Below are positions 10,772 to 21,957 of a DNA stretch of 58,739 bases, one piece after another (position 1 is the stretch's first letter; every line of letters begins with the position of its first letter). Position numbers and translations under genes: made by a program. This stretch comes from Moniliella sp. 'wahieum' (Eukaryota; Basidiomycota; Moniliellomycetes; Moniliellales; Moniliellaceae). The stretch is taken from contig RSEE01000172.1 of assembly GCA_003971905.1 (NCBI GenBank), positions 1 to 58,739 of the forward strand. The letters run 5' to 3'. A model generated the notes under the pieces. That model was not told the DNA's origin, did no database searches, and saw only the letters and a program-made list of their open reading frames with translations.

Positions 10772-10868
10772 TGACTTCGCCCGGGCTCGAACCGGGGACC
10801 TTATCCGTTAACGCACGCTGCTAGGAGCGTGTTAAGGATACGTGATAAACCAACTACACCACGATGCC
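10772..10868 (-). tRNA. tRNA-Val (AAC) with intron
   Basis: Read on the minus strand, the sequence starts GGCATCGTGGTGTAGTTGG and ends with the T arm CCCGGTTCGAGCCCGGG followed by CGAAGTCA. The anticodon stem TATCC/GGATA encloses a loop reading TTAACA, giving anticodon AAC. About 22 bases sit after position 37, the standard place for a eukaryotic tRNA intron, and removing them leaves about 75 nucleotides. The acceptor stem has one A-A mismatch and the D loop one extra T, so a base error or mild decay is possible. Boxes A and B of the internal Pol III promoter are intact. It lies 380 bases past the LTR element. Confidence 0.88.
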
Positions 10869-11298
10869 ATTGGCTCAACAGTTGGGTTGAATATCTCCCG
10901 CGGCGCGTAGCGTTTTCACGGACCTACCAGTCAGAATCAGCACAGAGCAAGTGCCCCTCGACGTACGCTTTGCTGGCCAAGTACCCGGTAGACGTACACC
11001 AGGTTGAGCGACGTCCTATCAAATGACTAGTAGAGATGCACAGTATGGGACATGGAGAGTGCTATAGCAAAAGCGTCTTAATCCTTTGAGGGCATGCGGA
11101 GAGGAAGGAGAAGAGGAGCGAGTGAAAAGGGGCAGATTGTGGTTATCTATTTCTTCAATAGTGAATTGGGAGTCACTAGCCAGCACTGACGCTCGCAGAT
11201 TCGCAATGACCCAAATACCATGGGAGGACAAAAAAGTCGGTACCACCAGCGCAGCACCCTCCACTAATATACTGGTTCGCTATACTGCATCCATATCA

Positions 11299-11378
11299 TT
11301 GACAGAGCTTAAGGCTGGGACGGGAAGCGCTACGCCTAAACCGACCCGTTCACCTTGCGTGCGTTGCCTGGTACGCCA
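11299..11378 (+). repeat. Dispersed 82-base repeat, copy A
   Basis: It begins TTGACAGAGCTTAAGGCTGG and continues through GCTACGCC, ACCCGTTCA and TTGCC to TACGCCA. The same sequence of blocks occurs at 13857-13937 and 23700-23782. It is preceded by a TATACTG(C)ATCCATATCA segment also found before 13807. Confidence 0.8.
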
Positions 11379-12306
11379 TACTGTGCTCGGATGCATATAT
11401 ACGACCGCTACTGTATGATCAAAAGTCGCTCATTCCAAGTGTTTGGCGCATGTGTCTGCCATGTAGTAGTATGGCAAGAAGGCAAAACCACAAATGCGTT
11501 ACTCAGACAGCTCATCGGCAGCACGTTGGTGCAACTTGAGGCTTGTCAAGCCCAAGCATGAGAGGTTCTCCAGCAACGGATCCTTCCCGGTATATGATGC
11601 ACTACAGGTAGACCATCCGTCCTTTTGACGGTGCGGTTTTCAGCCATGGCCTAGGAGAAATGTCTACCATCGAGTTGAGTTAGGCCCCACTTCTTGGAAA
11701 CGATGATCTCCTGCCGCCCTGCAAACTTGTAGCGGACATGGTGCAAGACTTCCAGCACCCCGCCTGTGATTGTTGTCCTTGGAGAGGATGGAAAGTAAGA
11801 GACCTGTCCACTGATGTTGACATGTTGAAGACATGTTGACATGAGAGCCACACCACAGGCCGTACGGCTTAGCCCATAATGCATTGTGCATACTGGTTTG
11901 CAGTGGAGGAGCACCGACACACGAGAGCATCTTGTGATTCGGATCACACGGAACGGGTGCACACGGAAGATGCGCAAGTGGAAGGCATCTTTGTTGGCCG
12001 TCTTAAGGCTTGAAGGCGCTTAACCACAGGTATTTTGTGGTGCAGATTCGCGCTGCCTCGAGCGCTTACTTCGGAAGTGATCTAGATACTAGTAGTGCTC
12101 ATCGACATCACACACAATGTGGGAACAAAAGGAAAATCTTCAAGCACGTTTGCGGCCAAGTCAAAAATACGATTTTAATTGGGATCGCGGATTCGCAGGC
12201 CGTGTTGTACCGCGATTTGGGAAAGGGCTTGTTTTTGTACAGTAGCGATGGAAGTGTCACGGGCTGCGGCGGACACGAGATGGTCCGACCGAAGCTAAGG
12301 CCCGCC

Positions 12307-12364
12307 TGCTCCGCACATGCCCAGTAGAGCGTGCTCCGCACATGCCCAGTAGAGCGTGCTCCGC
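12307..12364. repeat. 25-base tandem repeat
   Basis: TGCTCCGCACATGCCCAGTA-type units of 25 bases start at 12307 and 12332 with no differences, followed by a partial third. Confidence 0.85.
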
Positions 12365-13806
12365 AGGCCAACCAAGTGTGGTGATGGTTGGCTAAATTAA
12401 GTATCGTGGCCGAAGGGCCATGCTCCGTGCGGCAATAGTCGCCCCCGCCCAAGTCCAAGTCGGCCGGCCTAAATAAGGCCACCGAGCTTCCAGTGCCGTG
12501 GCGGCGTCTGCCGCCCCGCCGTTTCCGTTCCTTTCTCGGTCGCGCCTGTGGCGACCAACCCCGCTTTTGACATGTTCCTTTCTACACCCCCTCTTGTATC
12601 CGTTCCCTTTTGATCTGCCTGTACCCCTGGTTGATGGGGATCCTTTCCCCCACCTTCCATTCTCGTCCCCACTCTCGTCTCCACTCTCGTCATCCTCTCG
12701 TCATCCTCTTGTCATCCTCTCGTCCTTTCCCGCCTATCCTGTCCGACCCCTGCCCGTTTTCCAGCCAATTGATCCAGTACAGGCAGCTCCTCTTGTTAGC
12801 GTCCGACATCTCCTCCGACCTCGTCCTCCAGCCCTTCGTCAGTCCAGTCGCGCGAGCCCTCCTTTGGTCACGTCGATTCCCAGTCTCAGTTGAGGCAGTG
12901 TTTGTCCGCCGCTGTCTCTCCTCCCGTCCCTAAGTCCCGGAGGCTTCAGACACGTTACTACGTCCCAAGCCGGTGCAGACGCAGCCTTGCTACACGTGCA
13001 GCCGCCCACCAAAGGCCTCTCCTCGTCCCTAGCTCCGCTCGGACACACCAACCAGCCTAAGCCCGAAACTACCGTGAGTCGACCTACCGTCGCCTAAGGG
13101 ATTGTACCCCAAAAACCCCAGGGCGGGCCCCCTGGCGGCGCCCGCACGTGACAGGAAGCGGGCTGTGGGCGACGACTCATTCTAAGGTTTGTAAGTGCAC
13201 AGATGTGGTGAGAGTAGGAAAGCAGAACCGAAACGAAAAAGGAAGAAAGTTTTACAGACCATGAACAAAAACCCCACACTCTTTGTTCTGCTCTTCTCTC
13301 TTAAGCTCTGTCAATGAAATTCTCTAGTGTGGTGCTCTACTGCTCCACTGCCCTCCATGCTCCAGAACACAGAGGGTGAGCAGCTTTGCGCTCAAGCCGT
13401 GAGTGTGTGCTGGGATGGGCGTCGAGAGGGAGCACTCAGGAAAGGGCTCGCGCTCATCCTGCGAAAGTGCACTGGCTGACTTGGGCGACGCCAACGCGAG
13501 CTGGGCGCTGAGGAAGGTTACGCGGTGCTTCGCTCAATCATCATGCCACACCCTACACATAGGTCACGTGCTAACCCGGCACGTATGCTGTGGGCAAAGC
13601 GGCCAAGGAGGTTACCTCGCCGCGTCTGAGCAATGGAGCTTCGAATCTGGAATGCGCGTATGCCCCACCCCTTGAAGGCGCACAAGGACCACCACAATGT
13701 ATATGATGTCTGCGTCGGTCAGCAGGCGGATGCTCTGGCCATTCGTCCACTTTGGCACTTCAGCAAACATGTCTCGCAAGCCCCTATATATACTGGATCC
13801 ATATCA

Positions 13807-13937
13807 TTGACAGAGCTTAAGGCAAAAGTATCACTGCGCCGAGGAAACACATCTCATTGACAGAACTTAGGCTGGGACAACGAAACGCTGCGCATACACT
13901 GACCCGTTCATCCGGCGTGTGTTGCTTGTTAACGCCA
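13807..13937 (+). repeat. Dispersed repeat: short copy followed by copy B
   Basis: A truncated copy, TTGACAGAGCTTAAGGC, begins at 13807. A second, longer copy begins at 13857 as TTGACAGAACTTAGGCTGGG and runs through ACGCTGCGC and ACCCGTTCATC to AACGCCA. The two heads are 50 bases apart, which suggests a nested or duplicated end. Confidence 0.75.
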
Positions 13938-16607
13938 ACCTCGTCAAGGAACCATGGGAATCGCCAGGAGATCAGGGCCCTCTGGTGCCCGCCATCCGTT
14001 CCCATACCCGAGGAAGCGTGTGTAGATACGGACGAACGTGGTAGACATCCGAGCGATGAATATCTCCATGCAGTCAAATCCTTCCAGCGCCCAAGCATCT
14101 TGCCCGCTGTCTTGGTCGCATAGTGTCTTCGCGCCGTCAAAACCAAAAGGGGGAAAAGGGCTCTTGGGTGCGTCCCTGGTACGTGGTGTTCTTGTCGCAT
14201 TCTGCTTGTTCCAGCAGCCGAAGCAGCTTTGTCCTGGCGTTCCAAAGGCGTCGCGGTGCTCTCATGTACCACATCCGTCGGTACGCGGCCTGCTCCTCCT
14301 GCGTGCTCGAGTCGCGCAGCGTGTGGTCCACCTCCACCTCCATCCCTGATCCTCTGATTCCTCCAGGCCCCATCACGTGTGGTAGTCAGAGTGCATTGCC
14401 TTCCTCCCGCGCCCGTCACATCCTCTTCCTCCACAGTGGGCTCGTTGTGGGTGTGGGTGTCGGGGATGGAGCGCACGAGCTGGAGAACGAGGTCCCGCAC
14501 TGCCTCATGCAATGCACCAAACCTGACCTTGGTGCGGATGAAAGCCATATGATGTGCTGAACATGATGACACACTCGCGGCATGCTCCGTGTGGAGCGGC
14601 ATAGCATGTGGAGCGGCACAGCGTGCGGAGCGGAGACCAACCTCAACCTGCTTGTCGGCGAGCCGGAGGGACGGGGACGATGGAATGGAGGAGAGCTAAG
14701 TGAGGTTGAGCGGGTCGCGCTGCTCGACCACATTGGGACCACCCGGCATCGTCAATCTTCTGGAACAGTTCTTCTCGGCTCTTCTCCTACATTTCCCGTC
14801 TGCCCTGGCGTTGCTTCGTAAATGTGTTCGCCGCCGCCGTGCTTGCTCCCGATCGGTCAACATAAGTGGTAATAAGATTATCGTTGGCCTCGTTGACCGC
14901 CCGTGCGTATTAGGGCGCAATACACGAGTAAAATGGGCTGCCGCATCCTCCCATTCCAGAGAGGCAGATTCATGAGCATGTCGAAGTGATAAACGTGATG
15001 GTTCAGGAACCATGTTGTCAGAGTGTATATCAGGGGCATGCAACTCAAAAGAAAAAAAAGGGCAGAAGAGGAAGCGATGCTGAAGGAAAGCGAGAGAAAG
15101 AGATGGTAGTGTGGTGTGCACTCTGACAAGACTCTTAAGCTAACTGGTAGGTATAGAAGGGAGAGTGACGGAGACAGTAACAGAGTGGGTACGTGGGCTA
15201 GCTATGTGACGTCACCGAATGACTAAGCTCGCTTCTGCATCCTGTGTCTCTCGCTTTCCCTTCCCTTTTGCTTCTGTTCTCTGCCTGATCTTTCTGTTTC
15301 CTCCCACGAACGATCTTGCCTTCCCCCCTCCTGACAGGACCTTGGTCTCCCTCGTTTAGCCCGACTGTTACAGTGACATGCGGTGTAATCAGAGTGACCA
15401 CGCTGACAGGCGAGAGCCTCAAACCCTGGGAAAGGGACATGTAGGATAACCTCCTCCCATTTCCAAATATTCGGTCCGGGAGCGTCTCGCTTCTTCTCTA
15501 TTCTTCCGCTTGGCGCCATGTCCTTGCTCTTGCTTCCTCCTCAGGAACGATTGCTACATCCCTTGCCATAGTCTCGGCTCTGGTCTCCCTCTCCTTAGGC
15601 CTTATAGCCGACTGTGATAGTTCCCGTTCCTGGCTGAGTGTAGCAATCTTTTCATTCTTGATCTGTGCTCCTTTCTACTGGACCCATGATCTCGATTCCT
15701 TTCCCCGTTTCTTCGTTGTGTTGTCTATATCCCTTGGAGGTCCTGCATGTATCACCCTCGATCCATGTTACATTCCCCTTAGCGTGTCATTTCGTCTTAT
15801 CATCCGTCTACTTCTTCTTGTTCGTCCACATTTCGTCTCTTTCTCTCGTCTTCGGTCGTTGTACAACACGCATTGCTTATCCATCGTTGACCCGCCATAA
15901 GGCAACTACCGTGTTACCTAGTTCACCACAGGTGACCCTTCCAATCTGCTGCTAGCGACCCTTCTTAGTCTTTACATCCTTTCGAGCAGGCATCCATTTC
16001 CGTCGATCGCCAACTATCAGTCTTCTGCCCTGACTTGCCTTCAGCTGCATCAAGCTTCCGACCAACCCATCAGAACCACGGATTACAGGTATACGTGTCC
16101 GGCTCCTTGCGGTGCATACGCAAACTTATCACGCAAGCGGACGCCCCAAGTCAGAGGCCTCGCCTCGTATCTAGCACCGTTTGGATCTGCTAGCAATGTT
16201 CTGGATCGATCCAATGTGTGAGTCTTGAGTGGCCTGTGCTCTTCTCCAAATGAAAGCATCCTTAAGTCATGGGTCGGGCTTCAGTACGGCGCCCGCCCAC
16301 ACGGCTGCGGACTTCGTATAAAAATTTCCATGTTCTGCGTCGTAGGGTTAAAGCGGGGGTTGTTTTTCGATGGGGCATATATAAACGTTGCTCATAGTTT
16401 TCCCGTGATCGGCGCCGCAGCGTAGCATTAATCTTTTTCCCGTTATAATGCTCTTGCAAATATCCCAACAAGCTGCGAAAGCACATACCAAAAGGGCAGA
16501 AGGCGAACAAGACAGCAGACATCTCCAACACTATTGTTATAGGTTGCATGCTAGCTATTAATAGTATATCAACGCCACTGACTTTTAGTGCTCGGCTATA
16601 TACTCTT

Positions 16608-19080
16608 CTATAGATTGTCTTCGTCGCTGTTGGTGTGGTTCATATGCTTGCTTCGCGTTGATGCAGCATTCCTATTCAAACTCTTCATCTTCGCTGGCAG
16701 GGTCCAAAACAGATGCGTGGGACGGACGACTGGTCCGCGCAATGGGCCTACGCCGCCTCGCGCCTCCCGGCGGTATGCTGAAGGGGCATCACCCCAAGCA
16801 GCCCGGCGGCGTTGAGCAATCACTTGCGCCAGTGTTTCGGCATCGCGCTGCTCTGTGCTCGGTTGTCCCAGGCGCAAATTGAGGTTGCTGTGGCCCTTGG
16901 AGGGGTTTTCAATGCGTACTCCACCAGCACATGCTTGAGATGCGCAACATGCCAAATAGAAGGCGTGGTGATTGTGATCGCCTCCAGCGTCCCCCCTGCG
17001 CCAATATCATGAATCGCCTAGAAATGGCCGTTTGGATCAATCTTGCACTTGCTCGAGCAGCAGTGCTGTAGCCCTACAAGGTTGCCAATCCGCTTTATCC
17101 GGGTCCAAAATGATCAGCCATGAGTGTTGCAACACAATACAAACACGTGGATATAGGGATGGTAAACGTACACTGGCCAAGGCGAATCGTTCAGCATGGC
17201 GGGGCAATTCTTCCACGATGCGGCAATCGGATTCAGGCTGAACACGCCCAGTTACAAGCATTGGCTTATAGACAATCCAGACCGAATCCAGGGGACCGTG
17301 CACCTTGTCAGTTGCAACGCCAATGGATTGAACCTCACCAATCGTAAACGGAGCTTGATTCCCGGATGGCTGGTCGGGACCTTCCATACGAATGGTTACC
17401 CGGTGACCTTCACTTACCACTCCCCGGTTTGGGCGACCACATTCTTGGCTTGGGTGAAATGGGGGTAAGTGAGCGACCTTTGCCTGATCATCTGCGGGAA
17501 TCGGGCACCTCGGTTGGGTCAGGCGAGGAAGAAAGTACCGATTCAAACCAAGATTTGGTTGATGTCGATAGCTTTTGAAGGTAACATATCCTTTCAGGCC
17601 ACGCATGCGCAGTGTTAGCCTCTAGCAACCATTGCATCACAAAAAGCGTTTGGCGGAGGGGGGGCGTACCGGGCGTTCTTTTGGCCCTGATATCAGCAAG
17701 CATTGAGCCATCAGATTCGCCGCACCGGGGGGGCGAGGCAACTGCAACTTCCTGTTCCCTTCCATTGAGGTAAGGTGAAACCAGGAGTCGCGTAGTATTG
17801 CTTTTACCTCTTTGCGCCAAAGCACGTGGATAATGTCGCGGCTGGGGTTATGTCCATTTTACGTGTTGCAGCCGCACGTGCAGGCCCTACTTGCGTCTCG
17901 AACCGGGCAGTATCAGCATTGAAAACTGGGCCGTAGTACCGAATGCAGGCCCGCACATGAGCAAAGAGAATGTGGAACTTGTGCTTCCGTTCCAAGAGTG
18001 TCTCTTCCCCGGGGATCAGCGACAATTTGCCGCGAGGTCAAACAGAGCTTGTTGAACAGAATCCTGCATGGAGAGAAAAATTAATTAGCTTCTTCTTTCA
18101 AAGATAAAGAGAAGTTGCGGGGGACTCACAAGGTAGTGCGACATTTCTGCGCGGTCGAACCACCGTTGTCGGAGCAACTGCTGTGCCTTCGCGGCGGATA
18201 CGAAGGCGGCGTGAAGGGGTCGGGGGGAAAACGAACTCGTACGCGACCTTCCGGGTAGGATCCTGCTTACTCTACCGACATCTTCAAGAGGTTCAAGCAT
18301 CGGGATCGCCGCATACGTGACTGCAACGAGCATCTTGGAAAAGTCATTGCCCTGGCAAGTTGCCAGGTTCTTCATCAACAGCTTGGCTTGGAGTGTCTTG
18401 CCGTCCACATTGGGTAACCCGGAAGTGTCAAGAGCGTAAAGAAACAAGGTTAGTTGATCTTTCGCCTTTGGCTGCAACTGTTGCGAAAGCATGCGGAGTA
18501 ACTCCTTGCCCGGACCAGGACATTTCGTCCAGTCCCTTTTTCGGTGTGCTCGTTTCTACAGACAGGCTGTCTTCTAAGAAAATTCAGCCAACGAGAGCCC
18601 TTCAAGGTAGCGCTGTTCGTTCTAGAATCTGCAAGGCTGCCTTCGGTAACATAAAGCCCTCAGGCCTCAGCAGCCCTCGGCGCCCTCAGCACCACTGTGG
18701 AGAAAAACATGCAGTCTAATTAAAGCTTTTTATTATCACGATGGCATCTATATACATTTTGGGCCTCCTAGTGTTGTTGCCACATCCACCGAGTAAGCGT
18801 CCAACATACCATACTCACATACATATGTGTGGCTGTCAACGAGCCGTACAAGGTGTCTGCACACACTCGATATTGTGAATGGTAACATTTCGGTAACGAT
18901 ATGTCCGGGACCGTTTATGAACTGCGCTTTGAATTCAGTTACGACTTTTGCGACGGTCTTAATTGTTTCCCAATAGTGCTCGCATAGCTGGATTGGTCCT
19001 TCGTTCCGCCGACGTGTACCCTTCCTTTTTTGACCAGTATTGCAAATAAGAGGCACATAATGATCAAGCTGATCCAGCAA
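16608..19080 (-). pseudogene. Decayed Tnp2-like transposase (CACTA-type relative)
   Basis: Pieces of one protein lie in order on the minus strand. Near 18490-18085 is a block with LFLYALDTSGLPNVDGKTL and then GNDFSKMLVAVTYAAIP. Near 18000-17880 is KHKFHILFAHVRACIRYYGP followed by FNADTARFE. Near 17606-17040 is a C-terminal region with SEGHRVTIR and GEVQSIGVATDKVHGPLDSV. In fungal Tnp2-like proteins the KFHxLxH...RRxGP...TERFE block closes the catalytic region, and these proteins cut and paste DNA in the nucleus. The frame changes repeatedly and stops intervene, so the gene is broken or badly resolved. It resembles the better preserved copy at 36.5-39.5 kb. I found no terminal repeats for this copy. 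Confidence 0.6.
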
Positions 19081-20663
19081 TAAGCTAGGCGGGCACTTTT
19101 GACTTCAGTATAGTTGGGACCCGTGGTCCGTACTATAGGCCAAGGCGCTCATCACCCTTCAAGCCACCCTGATTTGTCCTCCGAAGCATCCACGTGGTAT
19201 ACTCAGGCTTGTTTGAACCCTTGTCTCCTCTAGGTGTGGCATAAGGTTAGACCTAACCATCACCATCGCGATTGCATTGCTCTACATTTCCAGAGGTTCT
19301 TCACCAACCCCTTGGGTTCATCCGATCTTACAGTATAGAAAGAAATACAGTTGCGGGGAGGGTTAGGGTCAGGGAGAGATCCCCACAATCTGCATCAACA
19401 ACCCTTTTGATGGAGTTGGATTATGCATGGCGCACCCTGCCCTTCTTTTGGTGGACAGGGGGGGGCGTGCAACACATTGCATTTCGGTCATCATGTGCTG
19501 CATCATTATGCATCATGCATCATGACCATGCGCGGTTGGTCATCTGCGTGGCCGTTGAGAAAATGCGTATTATACCAATAGTTAACTTGCCAAACGTGAA
19601 TATATGGACGTGAGCAAAGGGAGACTACAGACGGGCGGGTAAAAACATATTGGGCCAGGGCTCGCTGCTATCTTCGGGGGGCAAACGCATCGTCTGAACA
19701 AGCTTCATCCTTTGTGCACGCACTCTGATCCAGCGACCGTGTGCACCGCGTTGGAAAAGAAGACGGCAATGCAAAATAGTATGTTAAGGCAACCAAGAGA
19801 AGGTAAGAATCCACTGGCACTAAAGTGGATCAGCAACAACAGTGATCATGGCCCATTGCCTCAGTTTCTGACCAGCAACAGACGCAAAAAGCGTTGGCCG
19901 GTGGAGGTAGACGGTATACCCTTTCAGAGTGCGGATGTGTGCGAGTGCTTTCCGGTAATCCCTGTGGTTCGTTCATTCCTAATTCGCCGCAGTTCCAGCA
20001 AACAGAGCTGCGCGTACCGATGCCCCCCGTATAGATTGATGGTCGGTGGAATGGGTCAGCGCAGATGGGGAATAGGTATTACCAGCAGATCACATTCAAG
20101 TAACCTTGCCATGCAAGACACCACTGATGGAGCATCGTTCTTGGTGGCACAGGAGTGGGCGCAATGCCTTTTCTTGAGAGTGGTATAGAAGGCGAGACTG
20201 GTAAAACAGAAAACGGTTCGCGATGTGCAGGGAAGGTGACGGGTGTGCTTAAACGATGGTGGACCTGGAGAAAGAAGGGTGGTCGCGAGAGTAAGCGACA
20301 TCAGTCTGGAAGAGGTAGAACCTTCAATCTCTGGATGGGGTGGGGAAGGGGGAGGGGAAAGGGAAAGGGAGGAGGGAGGAGACTGCAGCTATTAAGCAAA
20401 GCTGAGTGGAGTGAGGAAACATATGGTATGCGATTTGGATTATATGCATGAGGTGCGAGTGTGAAAAGACCAAGACATATGGAAGTCAGGAAAGGTTGAA
20501 TGGATAGATGGAAACAGGATCAGGAGGAGGCCATGCCGGTTCTGGTCGCCAAAAGTCTCGCATTGGCTCTTCAGTTGGGAGATGAGGGCCCAGGAGAGGC
20601 ACAGTGAGAGGTGGGGTCACCGCACCTCCATTCAGGGAAGGCCAAAGGGCAGGCTTTAGGGAT
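19081..20663. other. Gene-free interval
   Basis: The longest open stretch, 19712-20188 on the plus strand, codes for 158 residues without any recognisable motif and I do not call it a gene. A purine-rich GGGAAAGGGAGG segment occurs near 20341-20385. The right part may hold the 3' UTR of the adjacent transcription factor gene. Confidence 0.45.
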
Positions 20664-21957
20664 TCATTGCCCCCGCACGAAGTGGTGGGGTATTAGAGAA
20701 AAAGAGCGATGCCGGGGGATCGGTGCAGCTTGAGGCAGTGGTCGGTGAATCGAGAGATGGAACCCCTCCCAAAGGGACGGATAAGGGAAAGACGAAAGAT
20801 GGGTCTGGAACAAAGGCTGCAAGAGCAGAGAAGAAATGCCTGGGTCGGAGGCCAAAGGCGCCTCGGGTGGAGAGGTGAAAATTGAGTCCTCTTGCTCCTC
20901 ATCAGGCAAGGCCTGCACCAGCCCTGACCCGCACAGGGCTTGTGAAGAGGGACGGGCATATGCCGTGCCGGTAATGTTCGGGAGGGAAAGACGATGTTTG
21001 AGAGACAGGCTGATATCATTCCATTCGAAGCCAAAGGGCTGGTGCGGGTTTCTTGCGGGTAGCTCCTCGCCTACCGTGACGGGGAGGGGCCCAAGAGCGG
21101 CATGTGTACTTTTGCTTGAGCCTGGGGACCTCGCAGTGCTGCCACTGGAGAAGAGGGGTGGCTTGTGGGGGATCAGGGTGGGGTACTGCGGCGGGGTGAA
21201 GGTGAGGCTGAGTGGTGTGGTCTGGCCCGAGTCGGCGGGGAGCAGAGTTTGGAGTGAGACTAGGCGCGACCGAGGGGAGACCAAGGAGATGCGTGAAGGC
21301 TGGGCTGCAGTCGTCGTCGTACAACTTTGTGTTGGCAGGACCAGGGGAGTCGAGCCATTTCTCCTTTACCCCACTCGACGCACCCGTGGCAAGGCCCGAG
21401 TGCAGTGGGGAGTGCGGAGGGGAAGGGGAATGCCCAAGGGCGTGGAAGACAACGTTGAATCGAGCTCGAAGCTGTAGGGGCAGGGCGCTGGGGGCAGGGA
21501 ATGCCGGCCCTGGGAGCGGATGCGTTGGCGGTCGTAGGTGCAAGGCTTGTAGGGCTGGGACACCTTACACCTCTCGCACGGCCGGCCTCCGTCGCAGCGG
21601 ACCTTGGCGCGGGCGCAGGCGTCGCAGGCCTGGGAGATGCGGAGCAGGGCAGAGCGCTCGCGGGTTGACATGGTGCGCAGGTTCAGGTGCCGTCTCTTTT
21701 CCTGGTCGACATGCATGCGGAGATGACGCTCGAGGACATCCTTGCGGCCAAACCGCTTGGAGCAGACGCTGCAGCCAAACGGAAGGGGGGAGCGTGCACA
21801 GCCTGGTGACGGGCCAGGTAATCGGGGCGCTGGAAGACCTGTGGCAGGTGGGGCAGACGGGGGTGGACGCGTGCCGGCGGCGCGGCGGAGCGGCGCCTAG
21901 CACCCGCACGCCGTGGGTGCTGGCGGCGGGGGTGGCGGCGGTGGGGACGGGGGACAT
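20664..21957 (-). CDS. Transcription factor with two C2H2 fingers and a Zn2Cys6 cluster
   Basis: This is a sequence-specific nuclear regulator combining two DNA-binding modules. The probable start is the ATG at 21957 (MSPVPTAATP). Finger 1 reads CPTCHRS.QRPDYLARHQ and finger 2 FGCSVCSKRFGRKDVLERHL. About 25 residues later a Zn2Cys6 cluster, CDACARAKVRCDGGRPCERC, has the spacing C-x2-C-x6-C-x5-C-x2-C-x8-C. The frame must shift inside finger 1 (TCTTCCAG, one T short) and just before finger 2 (CGTTTGGC, one T short), both in T runs. The serine/proline-rich C-terminus, including FEWNDISLSLKHRLSLPNIT and DEEQEDSIFTSPPEAP, ends near 20664. The protein of about 430 residues shows no fungal-specific regulatory domain. 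It is the only convincing non-transposon gene between 11 and 41 kb. Targets are unknown. Confidence 0.78.

Larger units (their letters stand above)
10869..16607. other. Gene-poor repeat tract
   Basis: No conserved protein is visible. The tract holds copies of the dispersed TTGACAGAGCTTAAGG family (11299-11378, 13300-13314 inverted, 13807-13937), a 25-base tandem repeat at 12307-12364 and a TCGTCATCCTC run near 12687-12725. Pyrimidine-rich segments around 12500-13050 and 15230-16160 share short phrases such as GTTCCTTTCTAC, which suggests two old copies of one element. Open frames are short, biased in composition and overlap on both strands. Confidence 0.45.

Noticed and set aside
19712..20188. 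158-residue plus-strand frame
   Set aside because: No recognisable motif and no splice or promoter context. It is not distinguishable from chance in this tract.
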